A DNA stretch of 7,448 nucleotides from Oceanicaulis sp. (GTDB lineage: Bacteria > Pseudomonadota > Alphaproteobacteria > Caulobacterales > Maricaulaceae), in assembly GCA_007571185.1 (NCBI GenBank), contig RKRX01000115.1, forward strand, positions 1 to 7,448. The letters run 5' to 3'. Positions 1 through 6,092 of this stretch are shown here, in pieces (position 1 is the stretch's first letter; each line of letters opens with the position of its first letter). The position numbers and the translations under genes are program-made. Under the pieces are notes generated by a model. The model did no database searches, had not been told where the DNA came from, and was given only the letters and a program-made list of their open reading frames with translations.

Positions 1-121
1 CCATATCCTTGCGAAAATCGGCTAAAGCGGCCTTAAGGTCTGCTTGCATGGTGTCCACCTTCCCTTCCAGCCGAGCGAACTCGACCTCCAGCTTGCACAG
101 CCTGTCATTCTCGTTTGACAT
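1..121 (-). CDS. 5' end of a small coiled-coil protein of unknown function (partial)
   Basis: The minus strand from the ATG at 121 reads 40 codons and runs off the left edge. The product begins MSNENDRLCKLEVELARLEG and continues with a charged stretch that includes DTMQADLKAALADFRKDM. Leucines and other hydrophobic residues recur with heptad-like spacing, which suggests an alpha-helical coiled coil. There is no signal peptide or membrane segment in the visible part. Third codon positions are GC-rich, as in the real genes of this window, whereas the competing frame from 207 gives a Cys/Trp/Arg-rich product that looks spurious. The ribosome binding site before the ATG is weak, and an in-frame TTG at 139 is a possible alternative start. 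Short proteins of this style often carry a C-terminal membrane anchor, but that part would lie outside the window. I do not recognise the family and assign no function. Confidence 0.6.
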   Translation of the reverse strand, partial: MSNENDRLCKLEVEFARLEGKVDTMQADLKAALADFRKDM

Positions 122-238
122 GCTCTGACATAGCAGCAATTTCGCCCCGGATCAATCCCTTGGCATTCCGCCCCATGAGAGCGACTGCAACCACGCTCCT
201 TCCCCACGAAGAGACAATATGCAGGCCCGGCGGCACGA

Positions 239-517
239 CTATCGCGACCCTACTGAGATTGGATCAGGTGAGATTGAATCAGAGACCTTGACACACGACT
301 CAGGCCGCAATCGCCTGTGCATCTGGACTTGACAGAGGTCGTTTCGGGCAGGTTCGTCGCCAAGCCTGCAGGCGAGGTTCGCAGTCTGAGTCCTGGCCAA
401 ACCCGCGAGCATGACGGCCAAAATCTCTGGACGGGTCTTGTTCACGGCAATATGGGGCCTTAGGGTGGTTATCAGAGGGACGAGAAGGTGTACGGCCCTT
501 TTGAATATCCTTTCCAT
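239..517 (-). CDS. possible small hypothetical protein, 92 aa
   Basis: I do not recognise this gene and it may not be real. In its favour, the ATG at 517 is preceded by a strong Shine-Dalgarno sequence, TGAGGAG (532-526), at a spacing of 8. The reading frame is open for 92 codons to a TAG at 239. The N-terminus (MERIFKRAVHLLVPLITTL) is basic and then hydrophobic, so it could be a weak membrane or export segment. Cysteines lie at about residues 50, 62 and 75. Near the C-terminus the residues SDSIS and PDPIS form a duplication that matches a 15-bp tandem repeat in the DNA. Against it, the frame uses several AGG, CGA and other uncommon codons and has weaker third-position GC bias than its neighbours. 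A TTG directly before the ATG is an alternative start. It could be an orphan small gene, a decayed gene or chance. If transcribed, it runs divergently from marC. Confidence 0.3.
   Translation of the reverse strand: MERIFKRAVHLLVPLITTLRPHIAVNKTRPEILAVMLAGLARTQTANLACRLGDEPARNDLCQVQMHRRLRPESCVKVSDSISPDPISVGSR
254..283. repeat. 15-bp imperfect tandem repeat, two copies
   Basis: TGAGATTGGATCAGG (254-268) is followed directly by TGAGATTGAATCAGA (269-283), with 13 of 15 positions identical. The unit length is a multiple of three. In the minus-strand ORF 239-517 it encodes the paired pentapeptides SDSIS and PDPIS. Confidence 0.7.
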
Positions 518-544
518 CAAAAAGTCTCCTCAGTTTGAATCCTT

Positions 545-571
545 CGCGCCTCTCGTGGCGACAGAGACGCG
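545..571. promoter_or_regulatory. imperfect palindrome upstream of marC, possible operator
   Basis: The half-sites CGCGcCTCT (545-553) and AGAGaCGCG (563-571) are symmetric about position 558. Eight of nine positions pair, across a 9-base centre that is itself partly symmetric. It lies 51 bases before the marC start and 27 bases before the start of the doubtful minus-strand ORF at 517. The geometry suits a binding site for a dimeric repressor or a leader hairpin. No regulator gene is visible in the window, so the role is inference. Confidence 0.35.
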
Positions 572-622
572 TACCGCGAGTCCAGGCAAGCATTTTAGGT
601 TGCAGATATACGGGAGACGGGC

Positions 623-1342
623 ATGAACGGACTTGATGCAGGACTGATGATCGCATCCTTGGTCACGTTTTTCGTAGTCATCGACCCTATTGGCGTCGCC
701 CCGATCTTCGCCAGCCTGACTGAAGGATCCTCGGCCCGGCGCCGCCGCATCATGGCGGTCAAATCGGTGCTTGTCGCCGCCGCTGTGCTGTTCGGCTTCG
801 CCTTTTTGGGCGAGTGGCTGCTCGGGGCCCTCAACATCTCGCTCGACGCCTTTCGTGCTGCAGGCGGCGTTCTGTTGTTCATGATCGCACTGGACATGGT
901 GTTTGAAAAGCGCACCGAGCGCCGGGAAGAACGCGCCGAAGCGTTCAATGAAGCCGATGAGGACATCTCGGTGTTTCCCATGGCCATCCCCATGTTGGCT
1001 GGCCCCGGCGCCATCGCCTCCGTCATGCTTTTCATGAACGAAGCAGGTTCTGCTGGCGACCAGCTGATGGTTTTCGCCGGTATGGGAACAAACCTTCTGC
1101 TATGTCTGGTTCTATTTCTGGCGGTAGGCGCGATCATGAAGCTGATCGGCGACACGCTTGCAGCGATGATCACACGGATTCTGGGCGTGATCCTGGCGGC
1201 TCTGGGCGCCCAGCTTATTTTCGACGGCATCAGCGGCGCCCTGGTGGAGAGTGTCACCGGAGCCTTGGCGGACAATATTCAAAACGCTCTGAAAGACCGA
1301 GGCGGCAACCTGATAGACAATATCCTCGGCAACTTGCTCTGA
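623..1342 (+). CDS. marC: MarC family (UPF0056) integral membrane protein
   Basis: This is an inner-membrane protein of the MarC/UPF0056 family. Despite the name, a role in multiple antibiotic resistance was not confirmed for E. coli MarC. An archaeal relative, SnatA, was reported to carry small neutral amino acids, so the substrate here is unknown. The product has 239 residues and about six hydrophobic segments, near residues 7-30, 46-70, 76-94, 118-138, 147-175 and 183-203. Family hallmarks are the DPIG motif at 21-24 in the first segment and FPMAIPMLAGPGAI at 118-131 in the fourth. A charged loop, including EKRTERREERAE, lies at 95-115. A soluble tail of about 35 residues follows the last segment and makes the protein slightly longer than the usual 200-215. 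The ATG is preceded by GGGAG (612-616) at a spacing of 6. The gene stands alone and converges on rpoD. Confidence 0.93.
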   Translation: MNGLDAGLMIASLVTFFVVIDPIGVAPIFASLTEGSSARRRRIMAVKSVLVAAAVLFGFAFLGEWLLGALNISLDAFRAAGGVLLFMIALDMVFEKRTERREERAEAFNEADEDISVFPMAIPMLAGPGAIASVMLFMNEAGSAGDQLMVFAGMGTNLLLCLVLFLAVGAIMKLIGDTLAAMITRILGVILAALGAQLIFDGISGALVESVTGALADNIQNALKDRGGNLIDNILGNLL

Positions 1343-1402
1343 ACGGCGCAAAACTGAAGCGACCCGTTGGACACCTCTAAAAACCCAACACCTGCGCTCA
1401 AT

Positions 1403-1438
1403 GCTCATCCATTTCGAGGGCTCATCCATTTCGAGGGC
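1403..1438. repeat. 17-bp perfect tandem duplication in the marC-rpoD gap
   Basis: GCTCATCCATTTCGAGG occurs at 1403-1419 and again at 1420-1436, followed by the first two bases of a third copy. It lies in the 233-base convergent gap between the ends of marC and rpoD. That gap holds no gene, and I found no convincing rho-independent terminator in it. The perfect identity suggests a recent slippage or duplication event. Confidence 0.85.
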
Positions 1439-1575
1439 CGAAGGCTAGAAAAACAAAGACTTAGCAGTGACCTCACATCAGCCGTTCACCTGAAAAGGGG
1501 GGTATTGAGGCGTGTACTGTGGCGTCTCGTATTAAGTCGCCTGCCGGTATCGGCTGTTGAGGAGACCCAAAAGCC

Positions 1576-3513
1576 TTAACTGTCAAGAAAGCTGCGGAGT
1601 TGACGGGACCGGCTGGGATGCTTGAGCTTGCGCAGGGATTTTGCTTCGATCTGGCGAATACGCTCACGGGTCACCGAGAACTGCCGGCCCACTTCTTCGA
1701 GGGTGTGATCGGTGTTCATGCCGATACCAAAGCGCATGCGCAGCACACGTTCTTCACGCGGGGTCAGGCTTGCCAAGATCCGCGTGGTGGTTTCACACAG
1801 GTTGGAATGGATGGCGGCGTCAATGGGCAGAACTGCATTTTTATCTTCAATGAAATCACCGAGATGGCTGTCTTCCTCATCCCCGACCGGGTTTTCCAGC
1901 GAGATCGGCTCTTTGGCGATCTTCATCACCTTGCGCACTTTTTCCAGCGGCATGGAAAGTTTTTCAGCCAGCTCTTCATGGGTCGGCTCACGGCCAATCT
2001 CATGCAACATCTGTCGCGAGGTGCGCACAATCTTGTTGATCGTCTCGATCATGTGCACAGGAATGCGGATAGTGCGAGCCTGATCAGCGATTGAGCGGGT
2101 GATGGCCTGACGTATCCACCAAGTTGCATAAGTGGAGAATTTATAGCCGCGGCGATATTCGAACTTATCCACCGCTTTCATCAGGCCGATATTACCTTCC
2201 TGAATCAGGTCGAGAAATTGCAGACCGCGATTGGTGTATTTCTTCGCAATCGAGATCACCAGGCGTAAATTGGCTTCCACCATTTCCTTCTTGGCGATAC
2301 GGGCTTCGCGGGCGCCTTTCTGGACGACGGCGACAATCTGGCGATAGTCGTCAATCGGCATGCTTGATTCTCGGGCCAGAACCGCAATTTGCCCACGCAA
2401 CCTGGTGATCCCGGTCAGCTCGCGCTCGACAAACACATCCCAGGCCCCCGTCTTGCCCGCCATGGCGTCAAGCCAGTCAGGATCAAGTTCATGACCTCGA
2501 TAAGCCTCGAGGAAATCGCTACGCGGCACGCCATGGCTCTCCGCCATGCGCAACAGCTCGCCTTCCAGACCCATCAGCTTCTTGTTGATAGCGTCAAGTT
2601 GTTCGACCAACACTTCAATGCGCGCGTTATTAAGATGAAGCGCATTCAACCGGGTCATGATTCGCTTGAACGCACCCTCATAGACCGCCTGGTCCTTGGC
2701 GGTCAGACGCCGCCCTAGCAAGCGCCGGGCGACCAGCTTGTCCTGAAGTTTGCGAAAGACACCAAAATCGGCGGCGATGGCGTCCAGGATTTCCATCACC
2801 CTGCCGCGCAACTCAGCTTCCATGGCAGTGATGGCCAATTTCGCCCCTTCATCGTCATCATCACCGTCTTCGGCCTTGTCGCCACCCTCATTGCGCTTAC
2901 CTTCAGCAGAAGCATTTTCACGTGCTCCGCCATAGGTGGCGTCCAGGTCGATAATATCGCGCAACAGGATCTGACCCTGGGCCAGCTCGTCGCGCCAGAC
3001 CATGATCGCTTCAAAAGTCAGCGGGCTTTCACACAAACCCCGGATCATCACATTGCGGCCAGCCTCGATGCGTTTGGCGATAGCAACCTCACCTTCACGC
3101 GACAAAAGCTCCACAGAGCCCATCTCACGCAGATACATGCGCACCGGGTCATCGGTGCGATCCTGGGCGGTGGTGGTATTCTGACCGGCGACAACCTTGA
3201 CCTTGGCTTTCTCGGCCACAGCGACGGCCCCTTTCCCGTCCTTGCCCGCGGTCCCGGATGCTTCGCCGTCCACATCGTCTTCGGCCTCGACGACATTAAT
3301 GCCCATCTCGGAAAGCTGGGTGAGCACATCCTCTATCTGATCGGAATTGAATTCCTCACTCGGCAACACCTTGTTCAGCTCGTCATGGGTCACATAACCC
3401 TGCTTCTTCGCAGTCTCGATCATCGCCTTGACAGCCTGATTGTCCAGATCGAGCAACGGTCTGTCCTGGTTTTCAGAAATGACTTCAGTGTTTTCAACAG
3501 CGGCTTGGGTCAT
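1576..3513 (-). CDS. rpoD: RNA polymerase primary sigma factor RpoD (sigma-70)
   Basis: This is the housekeeping sigma factor, which directs RNA polymerase to -35/-10 promoters. From the ATG at 3513 it has 645 residues. In order: region 1.1 (about 18-78, including [16 protein letters not shown]), an Ala/Lys-rich linker, region 1.2 (about 121-152, [12 protein letters not shown]), a long non-conserved region with an acidic tract (EDGDDDDEG, 215-223), region 2 (about 410-490, with [14 protein letters not shown] and the -10-recognition segment [20 protein letters not shown]), region 3 (about 492-565), and region 4 (about 580-645) with the -35 helix-turn-helix [20 protein letters not shown], ending LRSFLDS. 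I prefer 3513 because AGGAG (3530-3526) precedes it, although the 12-base spacing is long, and because RpoD proteins usually begin just before region 1.1. An in-frame ATG at 3537 has no Shine-Dalgarno and would add 8 residues. It is the last gene of the operon, 63 bases after dnaG. A probable heat-shock promoter and a GC-rich hairpin precede it. Confidence 0.97.
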   Translation of the reverse strand: MTQAAVENTEVISENQDRPLLDLDNQAVKAMIETAKKQGYVTHDELNKVLPSEEFNSDQIEDVLTQLSEMGINVVEAEDDVDGEASGTAGKDGKGAVAVAEKAKVKVVAGQNTTTAQDRTDDPVRMYLREMGSVELLSREGEVAIAKRIEAGRNVMIRGLCESPLTFEAIMVWRDELAQGQILLRDIIDLDATYGGARENASAEGKRNEGGDKAEDGDDDDEGAKLAITAMEAELRGRVMEILDAIAADFGVFRKLQDKLVARRLLGRRLTAKDQAVYEGAFKRIMTRLNALHLNNARIEVLVEQLDAINKKLMGLEGELLRMAESHGVPRSDFLEAYRGHELDPDWLDAMAGKTGAWDVFVERELTGITRLRGQIAVLARESSMPIDDYRQIVAVVQKGAREARIAKKEMVEANLRLVISIAKKYTNRGLQFLDLIQEGNIGLMKAVDKFEYRRGYKFSTYATWWIRQAITRSIADQARTIRIPVHMIETINKIVRTSRQMLHEIGREPTHEELAEKLSMPLEKVRKVMKIAKEPISLENPVGDEEDSHLGDFIEDKNAVLPIDAAIHSNLCETTTRILASLTPREERVLRMRFGIGMNTDHTLEEVGRQFSVTRERIRQIEAKSLRKLKHPSRSRQLRSFLDS

Positions 3514-3545
3514 GCGGTGATCATACTCCTGGAACATTTCAATGT

Positions 3546-3567
3546 CCGCACGCCAAAGGGGCGGCGG
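3546..3567 (-). promoter_or_regulatory. GC-rich hairpin in the dnaG-rpoD intergenic leader
   Basis: In the minus-strand transcript, CCGC-CGCC, a CCTTT loop, then GGCG-T-GCGG can form eight G-C pairs interrupted by a single bulged U. It lies 9 bases after the dnaG stop and ends 32 bases before the rpoD ATG. No U tract follows, so it is not a classical terminator. A second, weaker stem-loop (GGACAT, TGAA loop, ATG-T-TCC) overlaps its last two bases and is followed at once by the rpoD AGGAG, so the two folds could compete. Likely roles are mRNA stability, processing or translational control. This is inference. Confidence 0.5.
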
Positions 3568-3576
3568 CGACGTACA

Positions 3577-5385
3577 TCAACGTTTTTGGCTTTGCCGTAA
3601 CGCATCAATCTGGCGATTGAGGGCTTTAGAATCGCCTTTTTCTATAAAATCCGCCATCCGGGTGCGTTCTTCCGATTGATCCCGGCTATCCTGCCCGAAT
3701 CGTTCCATATAGGAAGCAGAAAGCTGATTCCAAGCCTCAAGTCGACTCTCGGCGGTCGATTTTTCTCCCCCAAGGTCGGCGCGCATAGCCTGCCTGTCCG
3801 TATTCAGAGATTTCAGCTGAGAATCATACCCTCGGCGCACCAGAAATTGACGCAGATCATCAGCAGACAGACGGCCTCCAGGGGAACACGCATCTATAAT
3901 CGCGTCCCTGAGATTATCAAGCGTTCTGAATGGCATCTCGCTCAAAGTGTCCGCCCCGGATTCGGCAATTTCGGGGAATTCGATGCACGCGAGCAGTAAT
4001 TTCCGCCCATCAGGAGGCGTTCGCTCTTTCTTTCTCGATTCAACCGTCTCTTTGGTGGGCGGACCGACACTTTCCCCTTTCTTCCTTCCTCTTGGGCGAA
4101 GCACGTACCCGAACAGGGTTTCGAAGCGTTTATCGAACTCGTTCCGGTATTCCTCCCGGGCGCCAGGATTTCTGATCTTGGCGGCCAGGTCTCGCAAGCG
4201 CTTGCGAAAACTCGCCCGGCTATCGGGGCCATCAAGCGGTTCCACATCCACCTCCCGCCGCCACAGCACCTCCACCAGAGGTTCGGGATTCGTCATCGCC
4301 GATTTCAACGCGTCCGCCCCTTTCTCGCGCAGCAGGTCATCAGGATCCTGACCGTCAGGCAAAAAGACAAATTGCAGGGTGCGTCCGGGCTCGAGCAGCT
4401 CCAGCGCCCGTTCAGCCGCCAGCGCCGCAGCACGCCTGCCCGCCGCATCACCATCCAGACACACGATCGGCTCGGGGCCAGCTCGCCACAAAAGGCGCAA
4501 CTGGTTTTCGGTCAGCGCTGTGCCCAGCGGCGCCACGGCGTGACCCAACCCGGCGCGGACGAAAGCGATCACATCCATATAACCTTCCGCCACGATCAGT
4601 CCTTTTGCCCTGACCTTGGGCTCGTTGGCGAACATACGCGCCTCGCGATAGCGATAAAGCAGCGCGCCCTTTTGAAATAATCCGGTCGCGGGCGAGTTGA
4701 CATATTTCGCCCGTACATCCTTGTTCATGGCGCGTCCGCCAAACGCGACCAGCCGGTCGCGCGGATCCTTGATGGGAAACATCACCCGACCGCGGAACCG
4801 GTCATAGGGCTCACCACCATCATCGGGAATGATCAATAACCCGGTATCAACCAACTCATCCGGTTTCGCGCCTTTCGCGGTCAGCGCCCGGGTCAGCCCT
4901 CGGCGCGCCTCGGGCGCAAACCCCAGCCCGAACTGTTTCATATCAGCAGTGCTGAGTCCTCGGCGCTCAAGGTAGGCGCGCGCTTCTTGTCCGCTTGAAC
5001 CAAAGAGATGCTCGGTGAAATAGTCCTGTGCACAAGCGATCCAGTCGAGCAAGGACTTGCGGCGCTGTTCCCGCTCGGGATTGAACTGTTCAGCACGCGG
5101 GACTTCCAGACCCGCTTCCCGGCCCAGAGCCTCAAGCGCCTCCATAAAGCTCAACCCCTGGGTTTTCTGAAGCCAGGTGAAGGCATCGCCGGACTCCTGG
5201 CTAGAAAAACAATGATAGAAACCCTTCTCGTCATTGACGGTGAAGGAAGGCGTACGTTCTTTTCTGAAGGGTGATAAGCCAACAAATTCACGGCCTTGAC
5301 GCTTGAGCGCCACTGTCCGCCCGATCAGCTCGGACAGACGGATCCGCGCCTTGATCTCATCTTTGAAACCGTCAGGAATCGCCAC
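3577..5385 (-). CDS. dnaG: DNA primase DnaG with a degenerate zinc-ribbon domain
   Basis: DnaG makes the short RNA primers for leading- and lagging-strand synthesis and works with the DnaB helicase. The protein has 602 residues, close to the usual 580-660. The N-terminal CHC2 zinc-ribbon fold spans about 1-100. The catalytic core follows, with the TOPRIM metal-binding motifs AEGYMD (E267), CLDGDAAG (D311, D313) and DPDD (347-350). A charged linker (about 430-460) leads to a helical C-terminal domain that should contact DnaB. The zinc site is unusual: the normal CPFH and HCFGC ligand motifs read SPFR (38-41) and HCFSS (58-62), leaving only C59 of four ligands. The start is a GTG at 5385, with the Shine-Dalgarno GGAGGGAG (5401-5394) at a suitable distance and no competing ATG. 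The gene lies 58 bases after the YqeY-like gene and 63 bases before rpoD, so co-transcription is likely. Confidence 0.96.
   Translation of the reverse strand: MAIPDGFKDEIKARIRLSELIGRTVALKRQGREFVGLSPFRKERTPSFTVNDEKGFYHCFSSQESGDAFTWLQKTQGLSFMEALEALGREAGLEVPRAEQFNPEREQRRKSLLDWIACAQDYFTEHLFGSSGQEARAYLERRGLSTADMKQFGLGFAPEARRGLTRALTAKGAKPDELVDTGLLIIPDDGGEPYDRFRGRVMFPIKDPRDRLVAFGGRAMNKDVRAKYVNSPATGLFQKGALLYRYREARMFANEPKVRAKGLIVAEGYMDVIAFVRAGLGHAVAPLGTALTENQLRLLWRAGPEPIVCLDGDAAGRRAAALAAERALELLEPGRTLQFVFLPDGQDPDDLLREKGADALKSAMTNPEPLVEVLWRREVDVEPLDGPDSRASFRKRLRDLAAKIRNPGAREEYRNEFDKRFETLFGYVLRPRGRKKGESVGPPTKETVESRKKERTPPDGRKLLLACIEFPEIAESGADTLSEMPFRTLDNLRDAIIDACSPGGRLSADDLRQFLVRRGYDSQLKSLNTDRQAMRADLGGEKSTAESRLEAWNQLSASYMERFGQDSRDQSEERTRMADFIEKGDSKALNRQIDALRQSQKR
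3707..3734 (-). promoter_or_regulatory. predicted heat-shock (RpoH, sigma-32) promoter for rpoD inside dnaG
   Basis: On the minus strand CTTG (3734-3731) is followed, after exactly 17 bases, by CCTATAT (3713-3707). This matches the alphaproteobacterial RpoH consensus CTTG-N17-CYTATNT at every defined base. It lies near the 3' end of dnaG, about 190 bases before the rpoD start and pointing toward it. In E. coli the heat-shock promoter of rpoD is likewise inside dnaG. Function is inferred from motif and position. Confidence 0.5.
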
Positions 5386-5390
5386 GTGCT

Positions 5391-5406
5391 GAACTCCCTC
5401 CAGTTC
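5391..5406 (-). promoter_or_regulatory. dnaG Shine-Dalgarno within a small inverted repeat
   Basis: In the minus-strand transcript GAACT-GGAGGG-AGTTC forms a 5-bp stem whose 6-base loop is the core of the dnaG Shine-Dalgarno sequence. The GTG start follows 5 bases after the repeat. The Shine-Dalgarno supports 5385 as the start. The stem alone is only marginally stable, so control of initiation by it is speculative. Confidence 0.4.
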
Positions 5407-5443
5407 GGCGCCTTACTCCTGCACAAGTCAGACAGGCAAAAGT

Positions 5444-5905
5444 CTACCCCTGCAGAAGGGTTTTCACTTCCTGGCCAGCCTTGGAAAAGTCCATACGGCC
5501 AGTGTAACGCTTTTTCAGCGCCGCCATGCAGCGGCCCATATCCTTTAGCCCACACGCACCAAGTTCGCTGACCACAGTCTTCGCCGCTTCTGCGATTTCC
5601 GTCAGTTTCATTGGCTCGGGCAGATAAGTGCGTAAAATACCGACCTCTTCGCGTTCACGCTCGGCTAAATCAAGGCGTCCTGCCTGTTCATAGGTCGCCG
5701 CGCTCTCTTCGCGCTGCTTGAGAAGCTTCTGCAAGAGCGCCTGAATTTCCTGCACATCACAGCCTTCACAGCGATCTTCCGTCCGTGCTGCAATATCACG
5801 ATCCTTGATCGCAGCCTGAATCAAACGCAGGGTGGACACTTTGACGTTATCCCTTGCGCGCATGGCGTCTTTGAGGTCAGCAAGAATGCGTGCACGCAGC
5901 GACAT
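5444..5905 (-). CDS. GatB/YqeY domain-containing protein
   Basis: The YqeY family resembles the C-terminal helical domain of GatB, the amidotransferase subunit that converts Glu-tRNA(Gln) to Gln-tRNA(Gln). Free-standing YqeY is thought to act in tRNA-related metabolism, but its reaction is not established. The product has 153 residues, the family's usual length. Typical segments are MSLRARILADLKDAMRARD at the start, STLRLIQAAIKDRDIAAR at 24-41, a long helical middle with LLQKLLKQREESAATYEQAG and EREREEVGILRTYLP, and the closing GLKDMGRCMAALKKRYTGRMDF. I chose the ATG at 5905 because family members begin this way; GGTGA lies 4 bases upstream. The frame extends to a TTG at 5974, but that extension is Cys/Thr-rich and not family-like. 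Four cysteines (46, 49, 118, 126), including a CEGC motif, stand out. It is the first gene of the yqeY-dnaG-rpoD cluster and is divergent from carA. Confidence 0.93.
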   Translation of the reverse strand: MSLRARILADLKDAMRARDNVKVSTLRLIQAAIKDRDIAARTEDRCEGCDVQEIQALLQKLLKQREESAATYEQAGRLDLAEREREEVGILRTYLPEPMKLTEIAEAAKTVVSELGACGLKDMGRCMAALKKRYTGRMDFSKAGQEVKTLLQG

Positions 5906-5987
5906 GATATCACCATCATTTCCGGCGGTGCAGCGGCCAAGACACCGGGTCGTTGTAAAACATGTATCTTCCAACAGAGTGCGTTTC

Positions 5988-6016
5988 TTGACTCACCTCC
6001 GTCGCCCGCCTAGCTT
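5988..6016 (+). promoter_or_regulatory. candidate sigma-70 promoter of carA
   Basis: TTGACT (5988-5993) matches the -35 consensus at five of six bases. A 17-base spacer leads to TAGCTT (6011-6016), a weak -10 with three of six matches. It lies about 75 bases before the carA start in the divergent region shared with the YqeY-like gene. A clear promoter for the minus-strand operon was not found here. Confidence 0.35.
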
Positions 6017-6056
6017 GCGCGCGCCCTCCGGTCGCCCAAGCCTAGCTCGGGGAGTC
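5990..6056 (+). promoter_or_regulatory. nested inverted repeats in the carA promoter/leader
   Basis: The outer arms GACTCACC (5990-5997) and GGGGAGTC (6049-6056) pair at seven of eight positions. The inner arms CTAGCTTG (6010-6017) and CAAGCCTAG (6037-6045) pair fully apart from one extra C. GTCGCCC (6001, 6031) and CCTAGCT (6009, 6041) also recur as direct repeats about 30 bases apart. The outer left arm and part of the inner left arm overlap the candidate promoter elements, so protein binding to DNA is as plausible as an RNA structure. Confidence 0.35.
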
Positions 6057-6092
6057 GCACACACCAGCGCACGCACTAGGAGATAACCACTT

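Larger units (their letters stand above)
122..622. other. 501-base region without a confident gene
   Basis: This stretch separates the left-edge coiled-coil gene from marC. It holds one doubtful minus-strand ORF (239-517) with a good ribosome binding site, an imperfect 15-bp tandem repeat inside that ORF (254-283), and an imperfect palindrome (545-571) between that ORF and marC. I see no tRNA, insertion sequence or convincing sigma-70 promoter. The plus-strand frame from the ATG at 411 ends in a TGA overlapping the marC ATG, but it has no ribosome binding site and an unnatural composition. Confidence 0.6.

Noticed and set aside
22..207. 61-codon minus-strand ORF overlapping the left-edge coiled-coil gene
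   Set aside because: The product is rich in Cys, Trp and Arg and in the wrong frame relative to the coherent coiled-coil reading from 121.
411..626. plus-strand ORF ending in an ATGA overlap with marC
   Set aside because: The overlap suggested translational coupling, but there is no Shine-Dalgarno before the ATG at 411 and the product is Arg/Thr-rich with no natural features. marC has its own ribosome binding site.
595..1275. 226-codon minus-strand ORF opposite marC
   Set aside because: Its Ser/Arg/Ala-rich, low-complexity product is the antisense image of a hydrophobic membrane protein gene; marC on the plus strand is clearly real.
1549..1564. GCCG-ATAC-CGGC mini-hairpin just after the rpoD stop
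   Set aside because: A four-base stem with no following T run on the minus strand is too weak to call a terminator.
1367..1579. plus-strand ORF in the marC-rpoD gap
   Set aside because: It starts at TTG with no ribosome binding site, contains the 17-bp duplication, and shows no natural protein features.
1600..2094. 164-codon plus-strand ORF opposite rpoD
   Set aside because: It lies wholly antisense to conserved RpoD regions 2-4, has no ribosome binding site and encodes a composition typical of an antisense shadow.
3514..3537. 8-residue N-terminal extension of RpoD from the ATG at 3537
   Set aside because: No Shine-Dalgarno precedes 3537, while AGGAG lies inside the extension and would serve the ATG at 3513. 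It cannot be fully excluded because the spacing to 3513 is long.
5906..5974. N-terminal extension of the YqeY-like protein to a TTG at 5974
   Set aside because: The extra 23 residues are Cys/Thr-rich and unlike the family, which begins at the ATG at 5905.
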